From: Steromphala cineraria
Lineage: Eukaryota > Mollusca > Gastropoda > Trochida > Trochidae
NCBI GenBank assembly: GCA_916613615.1
Contig: OU744732.1
Coordinates: 35,624,478-35,688,477 of the forward strand
Length of the DNA stretch: 64,000 nt
Direction of reading: 5' to 3'
Shown here: positions 25,663-38,140 of the stretch, piece after piece
Position numbering within the stretch: the first letter of the stretch is position 1
How the letters are laid out: each line of letters opens with the position of its first letter
Made by a program: the position numbers and the translations under genes
The notes under the pieces: model-generated
What the model was told of the DNA's origin: nothing
The model's database searches: none
The model's input: only the letters and a program-made list of their open reading frames with translations

Positions 25663-26085
25663 TCAACAAAGTATCTTGAAAATGTAACTAAATAATTATT
25701 TGGAAATTTAACCCAGTATCTCTAAAATAAAACTAAGTATCTCTAAAATAAAACTTTCTCGAAAGTGCAACTAATTATCTCTAAAATGCAACTACTTATC
25801 TCGAAAATGTAACTAAATAATCATTTGGAAATTTAACTAAGTATCTCTAAAATAAAACTTTCTCGAAAGTGCAACTAAGTATCTCGAAAATGTAACTAAA
25901 TAATCATTTGGAAATTTAACCCAGTATCTCTAAAATAAAACTAAGTATCTCTAAAATGCAACTTTCTCGAAAGTGCAACTAAGTTTCTCGAAAATGCAAC
26001 AAAGTATCTCGAAAATGCAACAAAGTATCTCGAAAAAGCAACTAAGTGTATTGAAAAAGCAATTCAGTATCTTGAAAATTCAGCC
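25663..26085. repeat. Minisatellite with higher-order structure
   Basis: Basic unit ~20 bp (AAGTATCTCGAAAATGCAAC), with variants CTCTAAAATAAAAC and TTTGGAAATTTAAC arranged in a longer repeating order of ~100-120 bp. Confidence 0.85.
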
Positions 26086-26089
26086 TACT

Positions 26090-26990
26090 ATATGGAAATA
26101 ATTTACGTTTACTTTTCAACATTTAACCGTAAAAATTGTTATTGTTGAAAGGTGTTGAATTACACCGTAGAATTAACTCGGTGTTTGTTTGTTTACTAAA
26201 AGACATTCAAGATTATGAGTGAACTAATCCAGTCGAAATGCAGAGCTACGAATATCTATCGCAGTTAAACAATTATTAATTTTAGCAAAAAGTGTAAAGA
26301 GTCACGACTTGAGACGCCATCGCTAAGGCATTATTTCGAAAGCATACACTTTAAATTTTAGGTGCAAATATGCCTCGAAGAAATAAAGCCATTTATACTT
26401 TTAACAAATGGTATGCACAATGGCGTCTCTAAACAGACATATTCGATTACTTAATTACGGGAATATGTAATAAATTTGAGCTGTATTAACAAACATAACG
26501 ACGTTATTTACAGTGATTATAGCTGTTTATTAGAGCAGTAAGTATTGGTGTAAATTAGGGGGAGAAAGGTTTTTTAAATGATTTTTTAAAATATTTAACC
26601 GAATTTACCTTTTCCTTGAAAGTGTAGAAGATTGTGTTAAGAAGTTACAGTTTACTAAGGATTTCTACGATTTCTTCTTTTATATATGAATATATGGTTC
26701 TTTACATATTCGTTCCATAACTTATTAAAACATGGATGCTTGAAAAGAGCACTTTGCTAATACTATTTACTACACTGTACTTAAACATACAGCCTTTCAA
26801 TTTCGTTTAGACTGTTACGTGCCATAAAGCTTGTCTTAGTTACCGTACAAGTACTTAATATAATCAACATATAAACAGAAAGCTGACGTCCAGTGTGACT
26901 TCTTTAATCATGGCGTACTGTACAAGGCCAAGGGAAGTAACTCGCACATGTCATTGTTAAGTGCGTACCACGTAACATAGACTATCTTCA
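26090..26990. other. AT-rich intergenic stretch
   Basis: Only a short inverted pair GAGACGCCAT / ATGGCGTCTC (26,310 and 26,421) stands out. No gene seen. Confidence 0.4.
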
Positions 26991-26993
26991 TTT

Positions 26994-27327
26994 TCTCCCC
27001 ACAGAGGAAGATAAAGTCAAGAAATGTTGATACAGTCTGATATATTACGCCGAAATTCGTAAATTCCGATAGTTTCCCCTGGAGGAAAAGAATTGCACCA
27101 CAATCCATTTGAATTCTTTTTCAAATGACAACGCTTCTCGCATGGAAAAGGGGTTCATATCACAATGGCCTTGCCATCATTTAGTAGCCGGAATGATTAT
27201 TAAAGTACAGCGTCGCTGATTGCACAACTAACTCTGATTGCCTCCCATTCTATCCCACAAACTCGGCGTAATATAATAGAGGCTGTATCAACATTTCATG
27301 ACTTGGGCTGCCTCTGTGGGGAGAGAA
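26994..27327. mobile_element. Long-TIR foldback family F1, copy 1
   Basis: Inverted arms of ~60 bp start CCCCACAGAGG and include GAAATGTTGATACAG and TATTACGCC. The middle carries TTGCACAACTAACT. No coding capacity. Two more copies lie at 50,222 and 52,241. Confidence 0.7.
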
Positions 27328-27822
27328 TGGACTTTCTTTGAAAATCGAGAAATTGTGCGAAGCGGCAATATAATATTGGAAAATCCATTTAACTGTCAAG
27401 ATAAGAAGACAACAAATTTCTTCATTTATAATTGTGTTTGCATTGATATGTTACTTGTTTGTGCGTTTGTGTATTCTGTGTTCTTTCTTTTGAGTGTAAA
27501 CCGTCGCATAATATTGATGTGACAAGATGCTCTTTTATGTACTTGTATATTTTAAGTTGTGTCTATTTCACTGCTTGATGGTTACTCTCAAGAAATAAAA
27601 TCTATATCGTGACATGTCTATTTTCGGGGCTCTATTAAAATATATAACATAATTTACAATTGCGAACAGAAGCTTCTCTGTATATGAGACTATCAGTCCG
27701 ATAGTGTTAAGGTTTATATGATTACTGTGATTAGGTTATAAACACATTTCGCCTAACAGCCAACGCAATTATCATATGATGTACTTTGCCATCTAAATAA
27801 GTCACCTTGTGCTTTGTGCCCT

Positions 27823-28128
27823 CATCGTCATCAATATCATTCATCGTCGTCGTCATCGTCATCTTATTATCATCATCATCGTCGTCGTCGTCATCATTGT
27901 CGTCGTCATCATCATTATCATCATCATCATCATCATCATTCATCATCATCTTCATCATCGTCGTCGTCATCGTCCTTGTCGTCGTCATCTTCATCTTCAT
28001 CATCATCATCATTCATCCCCATCATCTTCATCATCATCATGATCATCATCATCATCATCTTCTTTATCATCATCATCATAATCAGCATCATCATCATCAT
28101 CATTATCATCATTATCATCATCATCATT

Positions 28129-28178
<50 letters not shown>

Positions 28179-28440
28179 TGGCGTTGTCATCGCCGCTGTT
28201 GTTATCTTAATCATCGCTTTCGTCGTCATCATCATCTTCGACCACCTCGAGATAATGATTAATGTTGTCATTATCATTGTCGTCGTCATCATCATCAGTC
28301 TTATCGTTTCATTACATCGTCATTTATATTGTCTTCGCTAAATGTCGTCATCACCCTTTTCGTTATCATTATCATAATCATTATTATCGTCACCGTCAGC
28401 CTCATCGTTATTGTTGTCGTCTCAATCAACACAAGTATTT
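27823..28440. repeat. Large ATC trinucleotide array and flanking degenerate zone
   Basis: Dense CAT/CGT triplets to about 28,180, then a degenerate zone. The right flank (28,190-28,410) matches 49,395-49,610. Confidence 0.95.
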
Positions 28441-29005
28441 AAATCTTGACACTAGCCCCCTACGGTAGCAAGGACAACTGTGATTGATCCTTTATTAGGC
28501 CGACCATATTTTTTCCCTGTTTCTCATCTCCCGCCGATTTACCCTCTCGATGTAAAGTTTCAAAAAGTTGTTTATTTGTCATTGTCCGCCGCCATATTCA
28601 AAATCAACCTGTTCTGATAAAAAATCTGTTTTATGACACATCCATTTAAATGTCTACATTATGCAAACCAGGAATTCCCTTTTCCTATTTGGCTTTTCAC
28701 TTTACATCGTCCTTAACATGACATGACAATATATCTACAAGTAAACATCAATTTTATTCTTAAGCTAAGTAGTAAGTAGTGTCCGTTCAAGTCAATTTTG
28801 AATTATTAATAACTCATCCTATAATTTCATTGGTCAATGCATTTGCAGCAGGTTGAGAAGGCATACAGAGGGAATTAAATATTTACAACTATTTATCTAA
28901 CAGCTACAGCATTTCGTTTTACTTGTATTTAGACGTAATATGAATGCCCATTAGTTCAATATCTTGTTTTATTATCAAATTTCTTTAATATTAAATATAG
29001 AAACA
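28190..29005. repeat. Older duplicated block, copy 1
   Basis: 28,190-28,745 matches 49,395-49,790 (ACATCGTCA..TGTCTTCGCTAAATGTC; CAACCTGTTCTGATAAAAAA) and 28,769-29,005 matches 51,305-51,545 (GCATTTGCAGCAGGTT). It sits directly left of duplicate A. Confidence 0.75.
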
Positions 29006-29737
29006 ACAAAGCTTGGGATTGGTATGCTAGCTCAAGCCGATGTTGCAGGTTTCACTGCAATGTAGCCACAATACCGTTGCGGGTTTTCCCCCTGCATTAA
29101 ACAAACATTTTTAGAGTTCAGCATTATTTTAAATAATGTTATTGGTTTCCTTTTTTTTTTTTTTGCAAAAACCAACCTAGGGGAAATCGGACCCAAATTC
29201 ATTTAATAGGAGATAATAAGCCGACCTGAAGGCGAATCAAGGATTTTCATCTCACAACTTCCGGTTTCTAAATATACGCTTTAAAACCGTTTTTGTAGCG
29301 CACGACTAGATTTTATTTTCTTTTTCTTTTAAGTACTTATTGGTTGCTGCCAAAGTTGATACCCACCAAACTTAATTACGGCACTTGAGACACGGTGTAA
29401 ACCTTACACGTATAATGGTCACTGAAAGCTGGTTCGTTAAATGCTATGCCCTTTTTACAGGTGGTCGAAATAAGTTTTGTGGATAAAAAATATAAATTTG
29501 ACATGCAAAATTTGACGAAAGATTTTTCTACCGAGTAATGAATTTACATTCTCAAGAACTAAATTTCATACCGAACGTATGATAATGGGTCTTTGATACT
29601 AACATCCGTGATATAATTAAAAAAGTCTTGAAAGTAACTCTAAACCTCATGTTACCTCACTTTGCCTTCACCAGCAAAACATTACTGCCTCGAACCTTAA
29701 CTTACTTACGCGTTGTTATTTTAGTCACGTGGAATGC

Positions 29738-29926
29738 ATGTTATCAGGAAAAGTCATTTCTTATTTCTGTTCACGTTACTCACACTGTATGGCGGATTTA
29801 TATCTAGGTCAGGGACGATACGAGAGGAGTGAAGAGGTCTATGTCACAATGGCTCTCATTGAACTTTACGTAATGGATAACACCCACATGAGAGGGTGTT
29901 CTAGCTTAGAGAGGCCTTTGCCCTAG
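29738..29926 (+). pseudogene. TPR-like coding relic (copy A)
   Basis: Open frame containing ADLYLGQGRYERSEEVY followed by ALIELY. It fits the tetratricopeptide unit of kinesin-light-chain/NPHP3-type proteins (LAxLYxxQGRYExAExxYxxAL). Only one repeat is present, with no partner exons found, so it is probably an exon fragment or relic. The frame is kept in copy B. Confidence 0.35.
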
Positions 29927-30456
29927 GGAAGGCCCGAGTGTGCGTTAGCGGATCACTTGTGTTAAATAATTAGTTATTTGAAGACAAATAATTTGAGGGC
30001 CTTATAATGGTTAATACCCCGCTTGGAGGGCGTTATTTCGTCTAAGGCCTTCAAAGCAGGGTATTATACAGTACAAGGCCCTCTCGGTAATGCCCTATTC
30101 CCCTTCACAGGTATGTTCTACCGGAATAAAAACTCGTTTCAAATAGTGTTAAATGGACCTTGAGGAATATAATCATAACTATTGTGTGGTGCTTTATCGG
30201 AGGAGAATGATTAAAATTCTTTATCTTTTCAAAATCCATTTGCAAAATTGGAAAAATTAGTTTTGTACCAAAACAACTTATGTATAACTAGCTTTCGGAT
30301 CGTATAATTTAAATTAGATTGGTATCAAAATGGATAATCAATTTGATTTAAAGGCACTCTTAGCGAGAATATCATTCGACCTCCCTTTGTGAATTATGTT
30401 AGGTTTGTAAAGAGTTAAGATATAAATTTGGAGTCCCGTGTTATTTATTGATATTT

Positions 30457-30596
30457 AGAGGATATCTTTTGTTTTGAGTGTGATATCAGTTATCTCTCAT
30501 CGAGTGACGGGGTAGAGCCAATATTTTCACTTTACCCCGCTGGCCCGTCACGAGATGAGAGATAAGTGTTTTCACACTCAAACCAAAAGATGTTCT
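30457..30596. repeat. Foldback palindrome (duplicate A)
   Basis: Arms GATATCTTTTGTTTTGAGTG and its complement; inner arms TTATCTCTCATCG / CGAGATGAGAGATAA. Followed by TGACGTCA at 30,733 and 30,752. Confidence 0.7.
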
Positions 30597-30929
30597 GTTT
30601 ACTGTATGCGTCTGTGGTCGGAAATGTGGTGATTTATGACCAAAAGGTCTTGACTCAACAGTTTTCTGGCGACATCATACAATTGTGGATCGTTACTTAG
30701 CGACGGCGATGACTTAGCGTTGATTGTAGAAGTGACGTCAAACCATATACATGACGTCACCTCCTCTAGGTGATATCACACTCAGTGGTGAACGTGTGAT
30801 CACTTTTCTAGAACTGAGAAACTCAGTCTCTCACCGCTTAGCATATAATCAAACTCAGTGTCTCACCGCTTAGCATATGATAATAGTAGTATTGAAATGT
30901 TTAAGTAGAATGTGTAATTCTTATATTTC

Positions 30930-31256
30930 ACGCTGGTGCAGTGGTGTAGAGATATGCTGTATTCTCACCACAGACCAAGGTTCGAATCTCGCCAGAGACA
31001 CCAAAGATTTATGACCTGGGTTCATCCTGTGCTGTGTCCCTGGGAAGGGCACATCATCCACATTGCACCCACATCACAGTCCATCCAGCTGTTGAATGGG
31101 TACCTGAACCATGTCCTACATGATCACGATTAGCGCTAACTATCAGTTATGAAAGCACAATCCTTAAGGTAATGATTTAGGTAGGACTTTGAAGCTGTTA
31201 TAGGACATGGAAAAGGCGCCATATGAATATTCACATAATCATTATGACATGTCATG
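30930..31256 (+). mobile_element. tRNA-derived SINE S1 (duplicate A)
   Basis: tRNA-like head with B box GGTTCGAATC at 30,979, a central part with CCTGGGAAGGGCACATC and CAGCTGTTGAATGGGTACC, and a tail GGCGCCATATGAAT. A spurious 65-codon frame overlaps it. Confidence 0.75.
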
Positions 31257-32306
31257 TAAATGAAAATGAAACAGGTAATTTTGACGACTTGTAACTGCGT
31301 TTTAAGTTAATCTATGATAAACAAAGAGGACTTAGTAAACCAACATTTAATGTGCATTAAATATTATTTTTATAACAAACACAGAATACTTATTAGAGTT
31401 ACTTTGATAAAAAAAATTGTTTTTTATTTTACTCTAATAGACATTGACCGAAACTTTCCCGTGATGCAACGCAAAGTTGTAAGAAGGAACGACTTATTTC
31501 TGGTTTTGTTTTTAGAGACAGGCAAAAGTGATGCGATGACAAAAATGTTTTTGTCAAAAGTGACTCTAGCAAGTTTTTAACCCAATTTTAATTATTCAAT
31601 AATCTTGATATCACTTTTTCACTGCGAAAAGCTTATTTAAAGGCCAACGTGAACAGGAACGAGTTGAATTTCAGGTTTCAATATAGTAGGCAAAAGGAAC
31701 ATTCCTTTCCCTTTGAAACTGATGCGGGCAAAAACTAGAAATTTGATTGGCTACAGAAAATCAGATGATTATTTACCAAACTTTTATCTCGCTTAGTATT
31801 TTTTTAGAACATGATACGGAACTTGCAATTGGATATTGAACTTCTTCATACACTAAGATAACATTCTTATCCTTATGACGTCATAAAAACGACAAGAACT
31901 TGTTGTGAAATTACTGACAATTGTGATAGGTGATAAAATCAGAAACACTTTCACGTTCTTGATTAAAATAATATCCCTTTAGATTATACAATGTGACTTT
32001 ATTATGGGAAACTTAAACTAGGGTAACACCACCGAACGTATGTCCTTACAATAGAATGAAGTTTTGACGGCATGATGTAAGAAAACTCGCGGGAATGGCT
32101 GTTTCAGCACACAGTTAATAGTTATATTTCATATATGTGGGTGAGTTGTGATCAGATCACTCAACTGCCTACCATTTAATACTAGATCATTAAGCTCGTG
32201 GAAGTGTCTGCATTGCTTTTGCTTGCTTTATACTGAGTCGTTAGCTCGTTTGATATTACAGTTTTCAATGAAATATTATTTCATTTTTCCTATGTACGTC
32301 ATAGCT

Positions 32307-32666
32307 TTAAAGGGGCAGTAGTACGTTTTAGTGGGAATATAAGGTGATGTCAGGAAAATGAAAACTAATGGTTCCAATTGAAAGACAATGTATTTAATCT
32401 AAATGGAGCAGTAATAATTCAAATTTATAATGTAAAGTAAAGCCGTGCAATTCCTTTTTCTTACACAAAATGAATTAAAGGTGTACACACAAAATGGCCG
32501 CAAATGGAATTTATGTGAATCTTCATTCTTTGTCCTCTAACTGTGACTGATAGGCTACGTAATGTGTTTTTTGACACTATCAAAATAGAACATTTAGCAA
32601 TAACTACAATTGTTAGTGAAAAAAATTAAATAAAAATTATTAAAAAACGTGATACTGCCACTTTAA
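32307..32666 (+). mobile_element. MITE M1 copy 8 (in duplicate A)
   Basis: Full length, TTAA on both sides; shared with copy 12 in duplicate B. Confidence 0.85.
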
Positions 32667-33873
32667 TGAATACTAGCCAACGTCTTTATACAGCAACTGT
32701 GACCCTCTCTCTGTGTACAGTCGAACTTGTCTGGAACGGCCACCCAGGGGAACGACCAAAAGTGGCCTTTATATGGAGGTGACCTTTTTAGAGAGGTTCG
32801 AGTGTGACGTCTTATGCATAGATAAATAACAAATATTCTGATATCATATTTTTATTTTGCAATGAGAGCACATTGCACATACATCAGTAAACATAAATAC
32901 TCTATTACTAAAAAGAATGAATATTCAACACCTTAAAACATTCATAAAAATGTGTGTAATTAAGATCTAGATACTTAGTTGGTAAAATAGTCACCGTTTT
33001 GTTGGGTTTCGTAATTAGTTAAGACTCTATTGTTGTGAGATACCTAACAAGCTTAACGTTTCTATCGATGCACAATATAGTGATAGAGGATATGGTCATA
33101 CATATATAGGCCTACTCTGAAAAATCAAACTTGTAAACAAACTTTTATTTACCTATAAGATAATCAAAAAAATATAAACAATATAAAGAAATATGTCCAT
33201 CTTTTATATTGATAATGACTAAAATCATTGTCTGTCAAATGTGTATGAACTTTTTAAAATTATAAGAATGAGAATAATACATCATCTCTCAAAATTGCAT
33301 AATCATAATGTACATCAGATGTGAAGAGCCATTAATGAAAACATCAAGGAAAGATCACATTAAAAAGCATTATTTCTCATTTCAGCACTTTTCTACTCAA
33401 GATTTATGAATTTATTGTCATTTGTTTCATGGAGTTTTGGTTGGTGACATAGAAATTGAAGTACAGTGTAAATATCGAAATCAACTGCCTAAATCAGTAA
33501 AAACTTATTATGTTATCATATATTTTAAATACTTTTAATCCCTGACATATTTTTGTAACATCCAAACTCACTTGTCCATTTTACATAAATCATAGCAAGG
33601 CAGTTTTAATATTTTAACATGACAATACAATGTATATGATTAATTTTTCCCCTGTATCAAATGCTGATTTGGTATAATTAAGGCATCAAACAAAACACAA
33701 GAGGATGTCTATAGCCAGATACCTACAAAGTCTATGTATATAAGACACATTGTTGTGTCAAATGTCGAGGCAAGCAATGCGAGAATAAAACATAATCTAA
33801 TCAACACAAATATATATAAACATGTACATGAAAAGATTATAAAATATGATACATCAAAAATTGTGTGAAGAAG

Positions 33874-35406
33874 TTATGGGATCAAACAAATGACAAAGTT
33901 GTTAACATCGGACACCATTAATGTCTGTAGTGTATAGGATACATTATTATTACCTAAATCAACTACTCCTAGTGTACCAGGTGTCTTACCACGACTAATA
34001 TAATACACTTTGTTCTGGTAGAAAATTACATTATAAATATAAAAATCAAATTGTCTTACTTTACTGATTATCTCGGTTGATATGGACATTTTCATTATCT
34101 TTTTCTCGTTACTATAATATAGTTGACCATTGTTAAGGTCAAGAGTAACTGCATAAATATAGGACCCGGTGTCCAGGTTCCTTAATCCAGTGCCATTATA
34201 AAATACCTTTAACAGCCTATCACCTTGACAAGCATATATAGTTCTAATTTTGGGGTTCAGGGCAATAGCACGAGGGTGATCACCATTACCTAAACTCACT
34301 ATAGAAGTGAACCTTTCCCCACGAAGACCCATTCTACTTATTGTGAAACTCGGATGAGCTTTGGTAAGGAAGACAATTCCTCTTTCCTCATCAGCTGCCA
34401 TTCCTCTTGTTTTTACATTGTTCCTTATTATTGAAGTCCTTGAAGTGTCAAGTTCTGATGTGATGATCCTGTCTGGGCTGTATAAACCAATCAACAGGGA
34501 GTTTAATTTTGAAATATAGACAACAGATAAATAGTCTTTAAGAGCAAGGTAAGGATATATGTCAATAGAGTTGGTTTTGGTGGAATATTGACGCATCTGA
34601 AGATTAGCAGTCTTATAATATGGGGCTACAAAGATCCGACTTCTCTCTTCTTGTGGCGATGTTGTTGTCGTTGTAAGTGTTGTTGTCGTTGTTGGTCCTG
34701 CAGTGGACGAGGAGACTGCTGTTTTCAATGGGTCACACAAATCACTCACTGTCTGGTTTAGTTTCCTGATCTGACGATCGTGCTTTGCCAATTCACTTGT
34801 GAGTTGTTCAGACTTCAGGCAATGTTGACATTCAAGCATTGAAACAAAACCTTTGCTGATTGTTTTATTTAATGATGTACATGAATCATTCAACCCTTTA
34901 AGTTTATCATCAAGTTCTCCGATTTGACGATGTGTTTCTACTGTCAAACGATCTGATTTAAGAAGCCTAGATACCAACTCACTGTTTTCTGTATGCTCGC
35001 TGTCCATTTCGGCCTGTTCAAGAGATGTCCTCATTAGATGGAGCTGTGTCCTCATCTGATGGTTCGCCCTTTTCAGATGCCTCATCTCGGATATAACTTC
35101 AGACTTGATCAGATCCTCAACAGACTCACCTCGGATTATTTCAGACAGGGCCTCAGTGACATATTGTTGTAATTCCGTCTTTAATTTTCTCTTCATCTTC
35201 AGAATATTCTTTTTTTGCTTATGTATGATATCAGCTTTCTCGGTCATCATTCTGTTTTCAAAATCATCAAATCGTGCAGAGAGTACCTCCATTCCACTTT
35301 CAAGCATGTCCAGTTTATCATTCATCAGTCCAATGTCCTCCCTACAACTGACACAGCACATCAAGGACAACATGAAGCACAGAGAGAGAAAGCAGGCGAC
35401 CTCCAT
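33874..35406 (-). CDS. Secreted coiled-coil/beta-propeller protein, copy A
   Basis: Single-exon gene of 510 residues. The first ATG (35404-35406, context AAAATGG) is the start; the reading frame stays open 8 codons upstream but only from a GTG. Residues 1-~22 are a signal peptide (MEVACFLSLCFMLSLMCC). Residues ~23-225 are charged and heptad-like, read as a coiled coil, with cysteines in DSC, ECQHC and SDLC that could link chains. A threonine-rich linker follows (~238-249), then a ~228-residue domain with repeated strands resembling LDL-receptor class B (YWTD) propeller blades: RGMAADEERGIVFLT, AIALNPKIRTIY, AVTLDLNNGQLYY, QNKVYYIS. The domain is slightly short for six blades. A secreted oligomeric binding protein is inferred from this layout; no catalytic motif is visible and I cannot name the family. 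It lies in a duplicated 9.2 kb segment with copy B at 59,541-61,070. Confidence 0.85.
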   Translation of the reverse strand: MEVACFLSLCFMLSLMCCVSCREDIGLMNDKLDMLESGMEVLSARFDDFENRMMTEKADIIHKQKKNILKMKRKLKTELQQYVTEALSEIIRGESVEDLIKSEVISEMRHLKRANHQMRTQLHLMRTSLEQAEMDSEHTENSELVSRLLKSDRLTVETHRQIGELDDKLKGLNDSCTSLNKTISKGFVSMLECQHCLKSEQLTSELAKHDRQIRKLNQTVSDLCDPLKTAVSSSTAGPTTTTTLTTTTTSPQEERSRIFVAPYYKTANLQMRQYSTKTNSIDIYPYLALKDYLSVVYISKLNSLLIGLYSPDRIITSELDTSRTSIIRNNVKTRGMAADEERGIVFLTKAHPSFTISRMGLRGERFTSIVSLGNGDHPRAIALNPKIRTIYACQGDRLLKVFYNGTGLRNLDTGSYIYAVTLDLNNGQLYYSNEKKIMKMSISTEIISKVRQFDFYIYNVIFYQNKVYYISRGKTPGTLGVVDLGNNNVSYTLQTLMVSDVNNFVICLIP

Positions 35407-35475
35407 TTTGAAACGCAGAGCTGTTAACACAGTCGTGTTCAGTGCAGCAATAAAGTGTTAGGCTATCTAATGCGC

Positions 35476-35481
35476 CTTATA
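35476..35481 (-). promoter_or_regulatory. Candidate TATA box of propeller gene A
   Basis: On the minus strand TATAAG stands about 70 bases before the ATG at 35,406, a fair distance for a short 5' leader. The whole 5' flank is conserved in copy B and partly in the pseudogene. Confidence 0.4.
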
Positions 35482-36069
35482 TTGAAGATTACCTTGACAT
35501 TCTCAAGGGCAGACATGAAGATAGTGCGTGCGGTTGGCAAATATCCAGGTTAGGACAAGGTTAATGTGATATAACTTACGCTACATTGATATGTAGGTTA
35601 CTTTCTATGTCAAGGCCCTATAACATATGAATAACACGTGAACTGGTTATGTATGGAAAGAGTTTAAAAAGATAATGATTGTGAAATGTGATTGTTGATA
35701 TGTTATATTATTTGTAATTACACTCAATCACTGGAGTTCTAGATATTTACAAATTACAAATTGATAATTGTTTATTAAAACTCCAAAAAGTACGTGAATA
35801 TTTTATTTAGAACAATTCATAACCATAATTCTTCAATAATACTATCTTTAAATATGTGTCAGTTATACATAATTAGTCATACACCATCAGTTTTATAGTT
35901 TAGCATGTGTTTTTGAATAAAATTCAACACTTGAAAATTAAACATATAAAATGTTCATATTGCAATATACATTAGTGAACGTCTTAAAACAAAAAGGAAA
36001 TCCTATTTGCCAGACAAACATTAGGTTCAAAACATATGAAAATGAGTATTATCATTAGAATATTATACA

Positions 36070-36550
36070 GCGAACATATCCATCCACTCGTGGTTGCTCA
36101 AGACGCTTACATTGTTTATCCTGGTCAATGGCATTCTTTCATCGTTCGATCATTTTTTCCAATTCAACTCCCTGGGGAGTATTCAACCGGCATCCATATG
36201 TTGCGCTCATGTTAGGGACCATTCTATGCCTCACAGGGTACCCATTCACAGCTGGGTGAACTGAGACACATAGTTACAGCAGTTTGTCCAACACTGCTGA
36301 ACGCTGATAACCGACTGCACATTTTCATGTATCCACCATTCAGCCACTGACATGAATTCGTGGGATCATTTAAGTGCGCAGTTTTTGTTGCACTACACAC
36401 TAGGGCTCCAGGGTGACACATATAGAGTTCTAGCAGAGGTGAACTCTAGGTTTTTACACCTTGGCCTGGATGGGCTTCGAACCCCGGACCTCAGCAACGT
36501 GAGACCGGCGCTCTTGCCGACTGAGCTATCCCGTATCCCGTATCCCTTGG
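36070..36550 (-). mobile_element. tRNA-derived SINE S2 (duplicate A)
   Basis: On the minus strand the head has A box TAGCTCAGTCGGCAAGAGCG and B box GGGGTTCGAAGCC, then a body containing (complement) GGTACCCATTCACAGCTGGG. It is a retroposed tRNA-like sequence, not a tRNA gene. Confidence 0.75.
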
Positions 36551-37817
36551 TAATGAAAAGGAAGAAAATGTCCATCTACTTTAATGTGCTCATTTCTTGT
36601 CATGTCATAAAGAAACACGTCATTTATGAAAAGAAGACTGTGTGCATTACATTATGAAAGAAGTTATTTAAACATAAGTGTTCAGTATATTGATAAATAC
36701 ATATAGTTTCACCATTCGAATATAATTCTTTTAAAAGAAGATGACACAAGTCTTTGATTGCCCTAAGTTGACAAAAACATTGAGAGCAATCATCAAATCT
36801 CATCAAGAAATATGCGACAGTTGCTATCATATACATAGTAGAATATTTATTTTTACATATAAATATGTTCCCTTCACCTGTCTGTCTTTACCTGGCCTTT
36901 TCTGTGTGTTTTGCTTTGGTCAAACGCAACATGCATAAGTAGTCCAAACTGTCACTGCAGTTTCTCCGAAAGTAAACAGCTTCCGTTGGCTTCTTTCGAG
37001 TTTAATAGAAGATAGCTGTAATTGATATGTATTTTCCGTTCACAGACTAAAATTAAGTCTAATGCATTAACTATGTAGGCTATGGGGCTGCTTAAAGATC
37101 CTGTATCATACTTCGATATTTCTTAAAGTATTTTCAATGTTTTCGTTGTACTTTTAGAAAAAATTAACGACCAACCTTGAGAAAATCGGACCAAAATTCA
37201 TTAGGTAGGAGATAATTTACCAAAAAATACCGAAACGGCAGTGGACATAAGGGCGATTCAAGTGTGGCCATTTCACAACTTCCGGTTTCTAAATGTACGC
37301 TTTAAACCGTCTTTGTCACATTCAACTAGATTTTATTTATATTTTTCTCCGAATGAGGTATCGTTGCTGTCAAAGTTGATACCCATCGAATGCAATTACG
37401 GTAGTTGAGACACGGTGTAAATCCTACAGGCATAATGATTACGTTACCGAAAGCGGGTTCGTTAAATGCTTTGCCCTTTCTACGAGGGTACTGTGCTTTG
37501 AGCGTCGAAATAACTATGTTTTTGTTGATTAAACAATCTAAATATGATATCAAAATTTCGATGAAAGATTTTTCTACAAAGTTAAGTTGTTTTGTTTTTC
37601 TCAATAGCTAAATTTCATCCTGAACCGCTTGCAAGTATGAAACAGCATTTTTAACATGAGGGGAACATTATCCCTATCTTTTCTTGATAATATGTTTTAC
37701 AGCAGCTTAACAGTCGTTTCATTACTTTTGAACTACTATTCAATCTGAAGCTTGCTTCATTCAATCAAACTTTCATACCAAAAGTAATTGTTTTTATGTA
37801 GATACTTAAGTACACAC

Positions 37818-38140
37818 TTAAAGGGGCAGTAGCACGTTTTTAGGGGGAATATAAAGTGTTGTCAGGAAAATGAAAATGAATGGTTCCAATTGAAAGACAA
37901 TGTATTTAAACTAAATGGAGCAGTAATAATTCAAATATATATTGTAAAGTTTAGCCATGCGATTCCGTTTTCTTACTCAAAATGAATTAAAGGTGTTCAC
38001 ACAAAAATGGCCACCAATGGATTTCATGTTAATCTTCAAACTTTGTCCTCTGACTATGGATGATTGACTTGTTTAATGAGATTTTTGACACTGTCAATAT
38101 AATACATTTAACATTAACTTACGTGCTACTGCCCCTTTAA
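37818..38140 (+). mobile_element. MITE M1 copy 9 (in duplicate A)
   Basis: TTAA on both sides, with a ~40 bp internal deletion before the right end compared with its partner at 63,459. Confidence 0.85.

Noticed and set aside
27809..28341. Long frames of poly-Ser, poly-Ile, poly-His and poly-Met on both strands
   Set aside because: All are translations of the ATC trinucleotide array; the same holds for 19,142-19,550 and 49,338-49,673.
31314..31580. 88-codon frame conserved at 57,115-57,381
   Set aside because: No domain, low-complexity AT-rich sequence, conservation explained by the recent duplication.
35407..35430. Upstream extension of the propeller proteins by 8 residues
   Set aside because: The extension starts at GTG, not ATG; the downstream ATG has a strong context and is followed directly by a signal peptide.
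35105..35461. Open frame of 118 codons on the plus strand over the propeller gene N-terminus, conserved in the duplicate
   Set aside because: It mirrors the minus-strand coiled-coil code and is conserved only because the segment was recently duplicated.
36470..36550. tRNA gene candidate (A and B boxes)
   Set aside because: The sequence continues into a SINE body and recurs with it; no proper acceptor-stem closure was found, so it is called a tRNA-derived SINE head. The same applies to 30,930 and 42,900.
36352..36657. Frames of 60-101 codons conserved in both duplicates (also 61,869-62,302)
   Set aside because: They lie on SINE S2; both strands are open by chance and conservation reflects the duplication.
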